Shown here piece after piece: positions 42,402 through 50,967 of a stretch of DNA of 51,676 bases. The notes under the pieces are model-generated. The model was not told where the DNA came from. It was given only the letters and a program-made list of their open reading frames with translations, and ran no database searches. Origin of the DNA: an uncultured Oscillospiraceae bacterium (lineage in GTDB: Bacteria; Bacillota_A; Clostridia; Oscillospirales; Oscillospiraceae); the NCBI GenBank assembly GCA_900769845.1, contig CAAGIF010000197.1:1-51676 (forward strand), in the 5' to 3' direction. The translations under genes were made by a program, and so were the position numbers. Position 1 is the first letter of the stretch, and each line of letters begins with the position of its first letter.

Positions 42402-43400
42402 ATGTTCAATGCAATGATCGAAACTTTGAAGGCAAACAATCGCTCCATCGTGTTCACCGAGGGCCATGACGCCCGTATCCTGGAAGCTACCGCCCGTCTG
42501 AAGGCTGACGGTTTCCTGAAGCCCATTCTGGTGGGCAATGTGGAAGAGGTCAAGGCCAACGCCGCCAAGGGCGGCTTTGATATCGAGGGTGTGGAGATCC
42601 TGGATCCCGCTACCTATGAAGGCATGGACGCCATGGTCGAGAAGATGGTGGAACTGCGTAAGGGTAAGATGAGCCCCGAGGATTGCCGCGCCAACCTGCT
42701 CAAGGGCAACTACTTCGGCACCATGCTGGTGAAGATGGGCTACGCCGATTCCCTGCTGGGCGGCGCTACTTACTCCACCGCTGACACCGTCCGTCCCGCT
42801 CTGCAGCTGGTCAAGACCAAGAAGGGTGTGAACCTGGTCTCCTCCTGCTTTATCATGGTTCGCGGCGAAGAAAAGCTGGCCATGGGCGATTGCGCCATCA
42901 ACCTGGGCTACGAGGACCGTCTGGACAAGGAAGGCAATGTGGTCCTCTCCGCTGCCCAGCAGCTGGCGGAGGTTGCTGTGGAAACCGCCCGTACCGCCAA
43001 GGTCTTCGGCATCGAGCCCAAGGTCGCTATGCTGAGCTTCTCCACCAACGGCTCCGGCAAGGGCGGCACTGTCAAGCTGTCCCACGACGCCACCGCCATC
43101 GCCAAGGAAATGGCTCCCGAGTTTGCCATCGACGGTGAGATGCAGTTCGACGCAGCCGTTGCTCCCGAGGTCGGTCAGCTGAAGTTCCCCGGCTCCCCCG
43201 TGGCAGGCTACGCCAACACCTTCATCTTCCCCACTATCGAAGCCGGCAACATCGGTTACAAGATCGCCCAGCGTCTGGGCGGCTTCGAAGCTTACGGCCC
43301 CATCCTGCAGGGTCTGGCCGCTCCCATCAACGACCTGTCCCGCGGCTGCAACGCCGATGAGGTCTACAAGATGGCGATCATCACCGCTGCAATGGTGTAA
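42402..43400 (+). CDS. pta: Phosphate acetyltransferase
   Basis: This 332-residue cytosolic enzyme converts acetyl-CoA and phosphate to acetyl phosphate, feeding acetate and ATP formation through acetate kinase. The C-terminal Pta domain is complete: ILVGNVEEVKANAAKGGFD, GTMLVKMGYADSLLGGATYSTADTVRPALQ, MLSFSTNGSGKGGTVKL, GPILQGLAAPINDLSRGC. It is the short form without the N-terminal regulatory domain. Codon use is extremely biased to C/G endings, as for gap, so it is probably highly expressed. ackA is not in the window. Phosphate butyryltransferase is less likely given the ADTVRPALQ segment. Confidence 0.93.
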   Translation: MFNAMIETLKANNRSIVFTEGHDARILEATARLKADGFLKPILVGNVEEVKANAAKGGFDIEGVEILDPATYEGMDAMVEKMVELRKGKMSPEDCRANLLKGNYFGTMLVKMGYADSLLGGATYSTADTVRPALQLVKTKKGVNLVSSCFIMVRGEEKLAMGDCAINLGYEDRLDKEGNVVLSAAQQLAEVAVETARTAKVFGIEPKVAMLSFSTNGSGKGGTVKLSHDATAIAKEMAPEFAIDGEMQFDAAVAPEVGQLKFPGSPVAGYANTFIFPTIEAGNIGYKIAQRLGGFEAYGPILQGLAAPINDLSRGCNADEVYKMAIITAAMV

Positions 43401-43419
43401 TTCCCAATTCATTTTTTCT

Positions 43420-43455
43420 GCCGGGTGTTCCTTCGGGAACGCCCGGCTTCTCTTT
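43420..43455 (+). terminator. Terminator of pta
   Basis: GCCGGGTGTTCC (43420-43431) pairs with GGAACGCCCGGC (43436-43447) across a UUCG loop, followed by TTCTCTTTTT. Confidence 0.9.
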
Positions 43456-43534
43456 TTCCAGGCGGTTCGGGAAACCTTTTGGGTCATCAGCATATTGTAT
43501 AAAGCAGAAAGGTAAATGTTGTCTGGTTTGCCGA

Positions 43535-43563
43535 TTGACTCCCTGTTTATTCCGTATTATTAT
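43535..43563 (+). promoter_or_regulatory. Promoter of adhE
   Basis: TTGACT (43535-43540), a 17-bp spacer and TATTAT (43558-43563). The -10 lies inside the 26-bp palindrome at 43554-43579. Confidence 0.78.
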
Positions 43564-43579
43564 ATCGATATAATAATAC
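43554..43579. promoter_or_regulatory. Perfect 26-bp palindrome over the adhE promoter, candidate operator
   Basis: GTATTATTATATC is immediately followed by its exact reverse complement. It covers the -10 box and the likely transcription start, an ideal place for a repressor. It does not match the TTGT...ACAA consensus of Rex, the usual adhE regulator in Clostridia. Confidence 0.6.
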
Positions 43580-43609
43580 TTATTAACCGTTTGGAAGGGT
43601 GGTATTCCT

Positions 43610-46207
43610 ATGCATATTCCGAAAGTAACCGACAAAGAAACCCTGGCGACAGCCCTGGAGCAGCTGCGTCTGGCCCAGTCCCGCTTCGCCACCTACACCC
43701 AGGAGCAGGTAGACCGCATCTTCCTGGCAGCCGCCACCGCCGCCAACCGGGCGCGGATTGATCTGGCGGAGCTTGCTGCGGAGGAGACCGGCATGGGCGT
43801 TTTGGAAGACAAGGTTATTAAGAACCATTTTGCCTCCGAATATATCTACAATGCTTACAAAGACAGCAAAACCTGCGGTGTGATTGAGCAGGACGATGCC
43901 GCGGGGATTCAGCGAATCGCCGAACCAGTGGGTATCCTTGCCGCAGTGATCCCCACTACCAATCCCACTTCCACTGCCATCTTCAAGATCCTGCTAGCGC
44001 TGAAGACCCGCAACGGCATCCTGATCTCCCCCCATCCCCGGGCAAAGCAATGCACTGTCGCTGCAGCAAAGCTCCTGCTGGAAGCAGCCGTTGCTGCCGG
44101 CGCCCCGGAGGGGATCATCCGCTGGATCGACACGCCCAACTTGGAGCTGAGCAATCAGGCCATGGAGGACGCGGATCTGATCCTTGCCACCGGCGGTCCG
44201 GGAATGGTCACCGCCGCCTATTCCTCCGGCAAGCCCGCCATCGGCGTCGGGCCGGGAAACACCCCCGCTGTCATCGACAGCTCCGCGGATATTCTCCTGG
44301 CTGTTAATTCCGTCATTCACTCCAAAACCTTTGACAACGGTATGATCTGCGCCTCGGAACAGTCGGTGATCGTCCTGGATCCTGTTTATGAAGCGGTCCT
44401 GGCAGAGTTTGCCGCCCGGGGCTGTCACATTCTGACGGACGAAGAAACGGAAAAACTTCGCCGTACCATTTTAGTAGACGGTGCGCTGAATGCCAAAATC
44501 GTGGGTCAATCCGCCTATGCCATCGCTGCGCTGGCAGGATTTGCCGTTCCGGAGGATACAAAGATCCTCATTGGTCAGGTAGAAAGCACCGACCTTTCCG
44601 AACCCTTCGCCCACGAAAAGCTTTCCCCCATTCTGGCTATGTATCGGGCCGCTGATTTTGAAGACGCGTTAGGGAAGGCAGAGCGGCTTGTGGAGCAGGG
44701 CGGTCGGGGACACACCGCCGCCATCTATCTGAACCCCCTGACTCGACAGCCCCAGCTGGATGCGTTCAACGCCAGAATAAAGGCCTGCCGGATCCTGGTT
44801 AATACTCCCGCCGCCCAGGGCGGCATCGGCGATCTGTATAATTTCCGCCTTGCCCCCTCCCTGACCCTGGGCTGCGGAAGCTGGGGCGGCAACAGCGTGT
44901 CGGAAAATGTAGGCATTTCCCATCTTGTAAACATCAAAACCGTAGCGCTGAGGCGGGAGAATATGCTTTGGTTTCGCTCCCCCGGTAAGGTTTATTTGAA
45001 GAAGGGCTGTCTTTCCACCGCACTGGCAGAGTTGAAAACTGAACTGGGCAAAAAGAAGGCGTTTCTTGTCACCGACTCCTTCCTGTATCAAAACGGCTTC
45101 ACCGCCCCCGTGGAGGCAAAGCTCACAGAAATGGGCATCCAATACACGGTATTTTCCGATGTGGAGCCGGATCCCACTCTGGCCTGCGCCCGCGCCGGCG
45201 CCGCCCGGATGGCTGGGTTTCAGCCGGATGTGATCATCGCCATCGGCGGCGGCAGCGCTATGGATGCCGCCAAGATCATGTGGGTGCTTTACGAGCATCC
45301 CGATGCGGATTTCCAGGATATGGCCATGCGGTTCTGCGATATCCGCAAGCGGGTCTACCGTTTCCCGAAAATGGGACAGAAAGCCTTTTTTGTCGCAGTT
45401 CCCACCACTGCCGGCACCGGCAGCGAGGTGACCCCCTTTGCAGTGATCACCGATGAGGAATCCGGCATCAAATACCCCCTTGCCGATTACGAACTGATGC
45501 CGGGCATGGCAATCGTGGACGCGGATCTGATGATGGGCGCCCCCAAGGGTCTTACTGCCGCCTCCGGCATCGACGCCCTGACCCACGCCCTGGAAGCTTA
45601 CGCCTCCATGATGGCGACGGATTATACCGATTCCCTTGCCCTGCAGGCAATGAAACTGATCTTTCGGTATCTGCCCCGGGCTTATGAAAACGGCGCCGCA
45701 GATCCCCAGGCCCGGGAGAAGATGGCAAACGCCGCCACCGCGGCCGGTATGGCCTTCGCCAACGCCTTTCTGGGCGTCTGTCACTCTATGGCTCATAAAC
45801 TGGGAGCCTTTCATCATCTGCCCCACGGCGTGGCAAATGCCCTGATGATCAGCCAGGTCCTCCGGTTCAACGCCGCTGAGGTTCCCGTCAAAATGGGCAC
45901 CTTCCCCCAGTATGACCATCCCCATACTCTTTCCCGGTATGCAGAGATTGCAGATTATCTGGGGCTTTCCGGGAATACCGACGAAGAAAAGCTGGATGCC
46001 CTCATTTCCGCAGTGGAACAGTTGAAGGAAGCCGTGGGCATCCAGAAGACCATCCGGGATTACGGCATCAGCGAAGAAGGATTCCTGGAATCTCTGGACG
46101 AAATGTCCAAACAGGCCTTTGACGACCAGTGCACCGGGGCAAATCCCCGCTACCCTCTGATCCGGGAGATCCGGCAAATGTACTGCAATGCCTACTACGG
46201 CGCATAA
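43610..46207 (+). CDS. adhE: Bifunctional acetaldehyde-CoA/alcohol dehydrogenase
   Basis: This 865-residue enzyme reduces acetyl-CoA to acetaldehyde and then ethanol with NADH. The N-terminal aldehyde dehydrogenase half has PVGILAAVIPTTNPTSTAIF, TGGPGMVTAAYSSGKPAIGV and the catalytic Cys in NGMICASEQS (C247). The C-terminal iron alcohol dehydrogenase half has IAIGGGSAMDAAKIMW, PTTAGTGSEVTPFAV, DALTHALEAYAS and CHSMAHKLGAFHHLPHG, with all iron-binding His residues kept. Length matches spirosome-forming AdhE proteins. It has its own promoter with a palindrome and a terminator. GGAAGGGTGG precedes the ATG. Confidence 0.97.
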   Translation: MHIPKVTDKETLATALEQLRLAQSRFATYTQEQVDRIFLAAATAANRARIDLAELAAEETGMGVLEDKVIKNHFASEYIYNAYKDSKTCGVIEQDDAAGIQRIAEPVGILAAVIPTTNPTSTAIFKILLALKTRNGILISPHPRAKQCTVAAAKLLLEAAVAAGAPEGIIRWIDTPNLELSNQAMEDADLILATGGPGMVTAAYSSGKPAIGVGPGNTPAVIDSSADILLAVNSVIHSKTFDNGMICASEQSVIVLDPVYEAVLAEFAARGCHILTDEETEKLRRTILVDGALNAKIVGQSAYAIAALAGFAVPEDTKILIGQVESTDLSEPFAHEKLSPILAMYRAADFEDALGKAERLVEQGGRGHTAAIYLNPLTRQPQLDAFNARIKACRILVNTPAAQGGIGDLYNFRLAPSLTLGCGSWGGNSVSENVGISHLVNIKTVALRRENMLWFRSPGKVYLKKGCLSTALAELKTELGKKKAFLVTDSFLYQNGFTAPVEAKLTEMGIQYTVFSDVEPDPTLACARAGAARMAGFQPDVIIAIGGGSAMDAAKIMWVLYEHPDADFQDMAMRFCDIRKRVYRFPKMGQKAFFVAVPTTAGTGSEVTPFAVITDEESGIKYPLADYELMPGMAIVDADLMMGAPKGLTAASGIDALTHALEAYASMMATDYTDSLALQAMKLIFRYLPRAYENGAADPQAREKMANAATAAGMAFANAFLGVCHSMAHKLGAFHHLPHGVANALMISQVLRFNAAEVPVKMGTFPQYDHPHTLSRYAEIADYLGLSGNTDEEKLDALISAVEQLKEAVGIQKTIRDYGISEEGFLESLDEMSKQAFDDQCTGANPRYPLIREIRQMYCNAYYGA

Positions 46208-46211
46208 AGAT

Positions 46212-46242
46212 ACCCGGCTGTGGATTCCACAGCCGGGTTTTT
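46212..46242 (+). terminator. Terminator of adhE
   Basis: ACCCGGCTGTGG (46212-46223) pairs perfectly with CCACAGCCGGGT (46227-46238), followed by TTTTT. Confidence 0.93.
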
Positions 46243-46252
46243 ATTCCGTTGT

Positions 46253-47155
46253 TCAGGGCTTGTAGGTGATCTGCTCGTCCAGCAGATAATCCGCATACCA
46301 GTCGTCATAGTCCGATGCGGTGAGGCTGAAATTGACCTCGCCCAACTCCGTAACACCGGCATCCTCCAACTCGGAAGAGTAGAACACCACATCGCTGTAA
46401 GCCTGCTTGCCGGACGCCACTACCGTTGCCCAGTAGGTATTCACCGGCGCGCCGTCCACAGAAATGCCTTCCCAGGCGATCATCAGGTTTTTGTCGGTCT
46501 TGTTGAGAATATAGCAGTGAATCCGGTAGGCTTCCCCGTCATCCTCTCCAGTCTTGTCCATGGCATAGAGCTTCTCGATGATAAAGGTCATGGTTTCGTT
46601 ATCCAGGATCACCGTTTCCCCTTCCAGGCTCTTGCGCTCGGGATAGGAAATATCCCCGGCCTCCCGGCCCGTGGGATAGACGGTAAAGGTCTGATTCACC
46701 AGGGGTTCTGCCATAAAGTCCTCGGAATCGTAGATATATAGATCAAAGGTGATCTCATCCACGGAGGCTATGCCCATTTCTTCCAGTTCAAAGGTATCCA
46801 GGTAAATAACGGAGGTCACCTCGTCTCCGGGCTGGACTTCCTCTGCCCAAAAGGGGTCATACATATATCCGCAGACAGAGCTGTTGCTCCAGGTAAACAT
46901 CAGGATCCGGTCGGTTTTATTCTCGCAAACCACTTCCAGTTCCAGACCGGTGTAGGCATTCTCTGCTGCGCCGGTGATGGTGAAGCTGCAGTTTTCATCG
47001 TCCAGGAGCTTGGTTTCTTCCATTTGAACCGAGGCTTCGGTAACCTCCGGCACCGGCTCCATATTGGGCTGTTCCTGTGCCTGCTGCTTTTCATCGCAGG
47101 CGGTCATGCCCACCACCAGCATCACTGCCAGTATCATGCACATCCATTTTTTCAT
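46253..47155 (-). CDS. Lipoprotein with two tandem copies of an unassigned domain
   Basis: This 300-residue exported protein has a signal sequence (KKWMCMILAVMLVVGMTAC) with a likely lipidated Cys at about 20. A Gln/Glu/Pro-rich spacer and two copies of a domain of about 110 residues follow (about 49-160 and 178-299). Shared positions are CENKTDRILMFTW against ILNKTDKNLMIAW, then VxGxxxxxxW. The segment SVIYLDTFELEEMGI against SDVVFYSSELEDAGV follows, then VDEITFDL against LGEVNFSL and a D-Y/E-D near the end. The fold looks like a beta-sandwich, but I do not recognise the family. ATG 47155 follows GGAGG by 8 nt. No transport genes are near. Confidence 0.72.
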   Translation of the reverse strand: MKKWMCMILAVMLVVGMTACDEKQQAQEQPNMEPVPEVTEASVQMEETKLLDDENCSFTITGAAENAYTGLELEVVCENKTDRILMFTWSNSSVCGYMYDPFWAEEVQPGDEVTSVIYLDTFELEEMGIASVDEITFDLYIYDSEDFMAEPLVNQTFTVYPTGREAGDISYPERKSLEGETVILDNETMTFIIEKLYAMDKTGEDDGEAYRIHCYILNKTDKNLMIAWEGISVDGAPVNTYWATVVASGKQAYSDVVFYSSELEDAGVTELGEVNFSLTASDYDDWYADYLLDEQITYKP

Positions 47156-47247
47156 CGTTTGTTCCTCCATACGGTTTGCTGGGTTCCGGTAATACCCGGT
47201 ACTTCATCATATCATATTCTCTTCAAAAAAGATAGTATGTTTTTAGT

Positions 47248-48150
47248 TTACATAATATCAGCAAGTTCCCGGTTCAGATAATTCAGCACCCGCTTCTTAT
47301 CCCCGGACCAAAGGGGCGCCACCAAATCCCGTTTCGCCCCGTCCCCGGTGATCCGGTGAACCACCACCTGCTCCGGCAACTCTTTGAAACAGACCCTCAG
47401 CCAATCTGCATACTCCTCCAGCTCCAGGCAGCGGAATTTCCCCTCCCGGTAATTCTTCTCCAGATCCGTTCCCCGAAGCACATGGAGCAGATGAAACTTC
47501 ACCCCGTCCGTACCCGCCGCCACCGCGGCGGCGGTGGTTTGGGCCGCCATTTGGGCGGTTTCTCCCGGCAGACCCAGAATGATATGGGTAACAACCTCAA
47601 TTCCCGCCTGCTTCAGCCGGGTCACGGCATCAAAATACACTGCATTTTCGTAGCCCCGGCGGATATATTCCACCGTTTCCGGGTGAACGGTCTGCAGCCC
47701 CAGCTCCACGGACACAGGCTTGATCCGGTTCAGCTCCCGCAGCAGCGCCACCACATCCTCTCCCAGACAGTCCGGCCGGGTGCCGATGGCCAGGCCCACA
47801 ATATCCTCCGGCGTCATGGCCTCCGTAAACAGTTTTTCCAGCTTATCCACCGGCCCGTAGGTATTGGAAAAGGACTGAAAATAGGCGATGTATTTTCCGT
47901 CCTTATTTTTCGCCGCCACCCGCTGCTTTGCCCGCTGAAGCTGCTGGGGTATGCTGCAGCCGGGCTCTGCAAATTCTCCGCCGCCGGAAGCGCTGCAGAA
48001 GATGCAGCCTACGGTCCCCCTGGTTCCGTCCCGGTTGGGGCAGGTGAACCCGGCATCCAACGCCAGCTTATAAACCTTGCAGCCGTATCGTTCCCGGTAG
48101 TAGTCACTGAGCCTCCGGTGTCCCACCGCGCTCCCTCCTTTTTGTTCCAT
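47248..48150 (-). CDS. Radical SAM protein, YhcC/TIGR01212 family
   Basis: This 300-residue protein starts RRLSDYYRERYGCKVYKLAL. It carries the iron-sulfur motif DAGFTCPNRDGTRGTVGCIFC, with Cys 37, 49 and 52. IAYFQSFSNTYGPVDKLEKL, GLAIGTRPDCL, SVELGLQTVHPETVEYIRRGY and THIILGLPGE follow, in the order typical of TIGR01212. The CxxxCxxC spacing is the extended form seen in this family. Function is not established for most members; Elp3-like chemistry has been suggested from the fold. It is downstream of no obvious operon partner. Confidence 0.88.
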   Translation of the reverse strand: MEQKGGSAVGHRRLSDYYRERYGCKVYKLALDAGFTCPNRDGTRGTVGCIFCSASGGGEFAEPGCSIPQQLQRAKQRVAAKNKDGKYIAYFQSFSNTYGPVDKLEKLFTEAMTPEDIVGLAIGTRPDCLGEDVVALLRELNRIKPVSVELGLQTVHPETVEYIRRGYENAVYFDAVTRLKQAGIEVVTHIILGLPGETAQMAAQTTAAAVAAGTDGVKFHLLHVLRGTDLEKNYREGKFRCLELEEYADWLRVCFKELPEQVVVHRITGDGAKRDLVAPLWSGDKKRVLNYLNRELADIM

Positions 48151-48191
48151 TACTTATAGTATATCCCACCCGTCAATGTCCCGGTTTTCCG

Positions 48192-48220
48192 TTGACAATC
48201 CCCGGCGTATTTGATATGCT
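48192..48220 (+). promoter_or_regulatory. Promoter of the dCMP deaminase gene
   Basis: TTGACA (48192-48197, perfect -35), a 17-bp spacer and TATGCT (48215-48220); GGAGG precedes ATG 48248. Confidence 0.85.
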
Positions 48221-48247
48221 TAAAAAAACAAAAACGGAGGCGATTAT

Positions 48248-48742
48248 ATGAAGCGGCAGGATTATATCAGTTGGGACGAGTATTTTATGGGCATCGCCAT
48301 TCTGGCAGCCAAGCGCAGCAAGGACCCCAGTACCCAGGTTGGCGCCTGTATTGTTTCCCAGGACAACATCATCATTTCCACCGGCTACAACGGCATGCCC
48401 AAGGGCTGCTCCGATGACGAATTTCCCTGGGGCCGGGAGGGGGACGAATCCAAGTATCACTATGTGGTCCACGCAGAACTGAACGCCATTCTGAACGCCA
48501 GCGGCCGGGATCTACGGGGCAGCCGTCTGTATGTGGCGCTGTTCCCCTGCAACGAATGCGCCAAGGCCATCATCCAGAGCGGTGTGAAGGAAGTCATTTA
48601 CCTCTCCGATAAGTATGCCGATACCGCTGTGACCAAGGCCTCCAAGCGCATGCTGGATGCTGCCGGGGTTCACTACCGTCAGTTGAAAACCGACCTCCGG
48701 TCCATTCTTCTGGATTTCGTTCCGGAGGAAGACCGTGCCTGA
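48248..48742 (+). CDS. Deoxycytidylate deaminase
   Basis: This 164-residue zinc enzyme of the dCMP deaminase (ComEB-like) family makes dUMP for thymidylate synthesis. The N-terminus WDEYFMGIAILAAKRSKDPSTQVGA is the family hallmark. Zinc ligands and catalytic Glu are in VVHAELNAIL (H75, E77) and PCNECAKAI (C101, C104). It has its own promoter and terminator, so it is monocistronic. No comEA or comEC is near, so a competence link is not indicated. Confidence 0.95.
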   Translation: MKRQDYISWDEYFMGIAILAAKRSKDPSTQVGACIVSQDNIIISTGYNGMPKGCSDDEFPWGREGDESKYHYVVHAELNAILNASGRDLRGSRLYVALFPCNECAKAIIQSGVKEVIYLSDKYADTAVTKASKRMLDAAGVHYRQLKTDLRSILLDFVPEEDRA

Positions 48743-48747
48743 TCTTC

Positions 48748-48774
48748 AGAGCCGCCGCGAGGCGGCTCTTTTTT
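48748..48774 (+). terminator. Terminator of the dCMP deaminase gene
   Basis: AGAGCCGCC (48748-48756) pairs with GGCGGCTCT (48761-48769) across a GCGA tetraloop, followed by TTTTTT. Confidence 0.92.
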
Positions 48775-48775
48775 A

Positions 48776-48804
48776 TTGAAAAGAACCGCGCCATCTGCTA
48801 TAAT
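48776..48804 (+). promoter_or_regulatory. Promoter of the leucine-rich-repeat protein gene
   Basis: TTGAAA (48776-48781), a 17-bp spacer and TATAAT (48799-48804), overlapping the end of the preceding terminator. Confidence 0.8.
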
Positions 48805-48836
48805 AAGTGGCAAGATTTCGAAAAGGGGGCTTTCCC

Positions 48837-50486
48837 ATGAAAAAAGGCGCGTATATGACGCAGAAGCCGAAGAAGTCAAAAAAACTGCTGTGGATCCTGC
48901 CGGTGGTTCTGCTTGTTTTGGCTGTTGGCGCTTTTGTGACTGTCCGGGCGCTGTTCCTGTTTCCCGGCGGAAAGCCGGTGCTACGCAGCAGCACGGATGC
49001 TGACCTGCGGGGGGTGACGCTAACCGCGGAGGAATACCGCGCTTTGGCAGAAGAAATGCCCGATTGCCGGATCCTTTGGAATATCCCCATCGGGGGCAGT
49101 TCCTACGATTGCACCGCCCAGTCCATCTCCGTGGGGGACTTCACGGAAGAAGAAATCCCTCTGTTTTCTCTGTTTGAAGACCTGCAAACCGTGGATGCCC
49201 GGGCCGCCCGGTGCTATGACCAAATTCTGCTGCTGCAGCAGGCGCTGCCGAACTGTGAGATTCAGTGGGCCGTTCAGCTGGGCAACACCGCCTTTGCCCC
49301 GGATTCCGGGCTGCTGAATCTGGCAGATACCGGCGTTTCTTCTCAGGAGTTGTTGAAGAATCTGGATTACTTCCCGGAAAATGCCCGGGTGGAGCTGGGC
49401 AGCCTGCCTTTAACGGATGCTGACCGCGCGGATCTGAAGGAGCAGTATCCCACCATGGATTTTGTCTGGAATGTGGATGTTTCCGGAAAAATCCTCAGTA
49501 GTGAGCAGACCCATCTGTCCTTCTCCGGAGAATCGGTGGATCCCGCCGCCCTGACCGCAGCCGCATCCCAGTTTAAAAATCTGGAGGAGATCGACCTGAC
49601 GGGCTGCGGCTGGAATCTGGAACAGCTTCTGACCCTGCAGCAGCAGTGCCCCGGGGCGCTGCTCCGCTGTCAACTGGATCTGTACGGCAAAACCGTATCC
49701 ACCAACGCCCAGGAGATCGACCTCAGCGGAATCCCCATTTCCGATACATCCGTCATTGAACAGACCCTGCCCCTCATGCCCAATCTGAAGAAGGTGATCA
49801 TGAGCGATTGCGGCATTTCCAACGAAGATATGGACGCCCTGAACAACAGGCATGAAAATGTGCAGTTTGTATGGACGGTGTATTTCAGCGTTTACGCCCT
49901 GCGTACCGATGCCACGGTCTTCATCGCCTCGAATCTGCCGGAAAACGACTATTTCAGCATGCCTCTGACCAGCCCGGAGCTGCAGCCCCTGCGCTACTGC
50001 CGGGATCTGGTTGCTCTGGATCTGGGCCATATGCGCTATACGGACCTGTCCTTCCTGGAGGGACTGACCAAACTGCGGTATCTGATCCTGGTGGACGCCC
50101 GGTATTCTGACATCTCCGTCCTCGCCACCATGCCGGATCTTTACTATGTGGAGCTGTTCCGCAATGATATTACCGACATTTCTCCCTTGCTGGAGTGCAA
50201 GAATCTGCGGCACCTGAACCTGGGCTATGTCCGGGGTTTTGATGCCAGTGTTCTGGAGCAGATGACCTGGCTGGAACGGCTGTGGTATCCCGGCCACAAA
50301 AAATCCGACGCCCAGATCGAGGCCATCCGCGCTGCCCTGACAAATACCCACTGCTACATGCCCGCGGGAGATCCCGACGGCTCCACCGGCGGCGGCTGGC
50401 GGGAGCATGAGGCATACTACGAAATGCGGGATGTGTTCGGCATGCACTACATGAAGCCGGGAACCGGCACAGATTCTCTGAAATAA
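48837..50486 (+). CDS. Membrane-anchored leucine-rich-repeat protein with a regular W-motif repeat
   Basis: This 549-residue protein has a short basic cytosolic end, one membrane helix (about 16-42) and a long outside part. Residues 60-350 contain five copies, about 67 residues apart, of P-x-x-x-[ILV]-x-W-x-[IV]-x-[LV]-x-G (PDCRILWNIPIGG, PNCEIQWAVQLGN, PTMDFVWNVDVSG, PGALLRCQLDLYG, then QFVWTVYF). Residues 385-490 are canonical internalin-like repeats (LVALDLGHMRYTDLSFLEGL, LRYLILVDARYSDISVLATM). A conserved-looking end, EHEAYYEMRDVFGMHYM, follows. ATG 48837 follows GGGGG. Probably a surface protein-interaction module; its partner is unknown. Confidence 0.7.
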   Translation: MKKGAYMTQKPKKSKKLLWILPVVLLVLAVGAFVTVRALFLFPGGKPVLRSSTDADLRGVTLTAEEYRALAEEMPDCRILWNIPIGGSSYDCTAQSISVGDFTEEEIPLFSLFEDLQTVDARAARCYDQILLLQQALPNCEIQWAVQLGNTAFAPDSGLLNLADTGVSSQELLKNLDYFPENARVELGSLPLTDADRADLKEQYPTMDFVWNVDVSGKILSSEQTHLSFSGESVDPAALTAAASQFKNLEEIDLTGCGWNLEQLLTLQQQCPGALLRCQLDLYGKTVSTNAQEIDLSGIPISDTSVIEQTLPLMPNLKKVIMSDCGISNEDMDALNNRHENVQFVWTVYFSVYALRTDATVFIASNLPENDYFSMPLTSPELQPLRYCRDLVALDLGHMRYTDLSFLEGLTKLRYLILVDARYSDISVLATMPDLYYVELFRNDITDISPLLECKNLRHLNLGYVRGFDASVLEQMTWLERLWYPGHKKSDAQIEAIRAALTNTHCYMPAGDPDGSTGGGWREHEAYYEMRDVFGMHYMKPGTGTDSLK

Positions 50487-50490
50487 CCCA

Positions 50491-50516
50491 AAGAGCTGCC
50501 TCCGGGCAGCTCTTTT
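50491..50516 (+). terminator. Terminator of the leucine-rich-repeat protein gene
   Basis: AAGAGCTGCC (50491-50500) pairs with GGCAGCTCTT (50505-50514) across a TCCG loop, followed by TT then CC; the T-run is short (four). Confidence 0.82.
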
Positions 50517-50560
50517 CCTATGAAAAAGTGGAAAATTTCCTATTTTTGAAGAAATTATCC

Positions 50561-50589
50561 TTGACTTTTCTTTTCCCAGCCTATAAAAT
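50561..50589 (+). promoter_or_regulatory. Promoter of rpsF-ssb-rpsR
   Basis: TTGACT (50561-50566), a 17-bp spacer and TAAAAT (50584-50589). Confidence 0.78.
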
Positions 50590-50595
50590 AAACTG

Positions 50596-50636
50596 GTCTG
50601 CGAATGCAGACAATCCTTGCTCCCGGCGCGACCGGG
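50596..50636 (+). promoter_or_regulatory. Structured leader of the rpsF operon
   Basis: Two small hairpins, GTCTGC/GCAGAC (50596-50611) and CCCGG/CCGGG (50622-50636), precede the AGGAGG of rpsF. Many Firmicutes carry an S6:S18-binding leader here; the fit to that motif is not checked, so the regulatory role is tentative. Confidence 0.4.
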
Positions 50637-50667
50637 GGCCAAAAGTCCAAAAGGAGGTGCAATCAAC

Positions 50668-50964
50668 ATGGCTAAGATCACCGGTAAGTATGAGGTGCTC
50701 TACATCATCGACCCCGCACAGGGCGAAGAGGGCATCGCAGCACTTGTGGAAAAGTTCAAGGCAATGGTGGAGGCGGAGGGTACTCTGCTGAACATTGATG
50801 AATGGGGCAAGCGTCGTCTGGCATACCTCATCAATGACCTGGCTGAGGGTTACTATGTTCTGATGAACATCGAGACCAAGCCCGAGTTCCCCGCAGAGCT
50901 GGAGCGCGTGATGAAGATCACTGACGGCATTCTGCGCTGCCTGACCACTGCAGTGGAGGAGTAA
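50668..50964 (+). CDS. rpsF: Ribosomal protein S6
   Basis: This 98-residue protein of the small subunit has KYEVLYIIDPAQGEEGIAALVEKF at the start. The S6 core LNIDEWGKRRLAYLINDLAEGYYVLMNIE is in the middle. ATG 50668 follows AGGAGG; the frame is open 51 nt further upstream through the leader, but that part is not S6-like. It pairs with S18 on the ribosome. It is the first gene of rpsF-ssb-rpsR, with 3 nt to ssb. Confidence 0.97.
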   Translation: MAKITGKYEVLYIIDPAQGEEGIAALVEKFKAMVEAEGTLLNIDEWGKRRLAYLINDLAEGYYVLMNIETKPEFPAELERVMKITDGILRCLTTAVEE

Positions 50965-50967
50965 ACC

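Noticed and set aside
43554..43579. Rex-binding site at adhE
   Set aside because: The palindrome does not contain the TTGT and ACAA ends of Rex operators, so I did not name a regulator.
44669..46177. Minus-strand frame of 502 codons opposite adhE
   Set aside because: Shadow frame within adhE; AdhE motifs are complete on the other strand.
48173..48472. 99-codon minus-strand frame opposite the dCMP deaminase gene
   Set aside because: It overlaps the promoter and start of a certain gene and has no support of its own.
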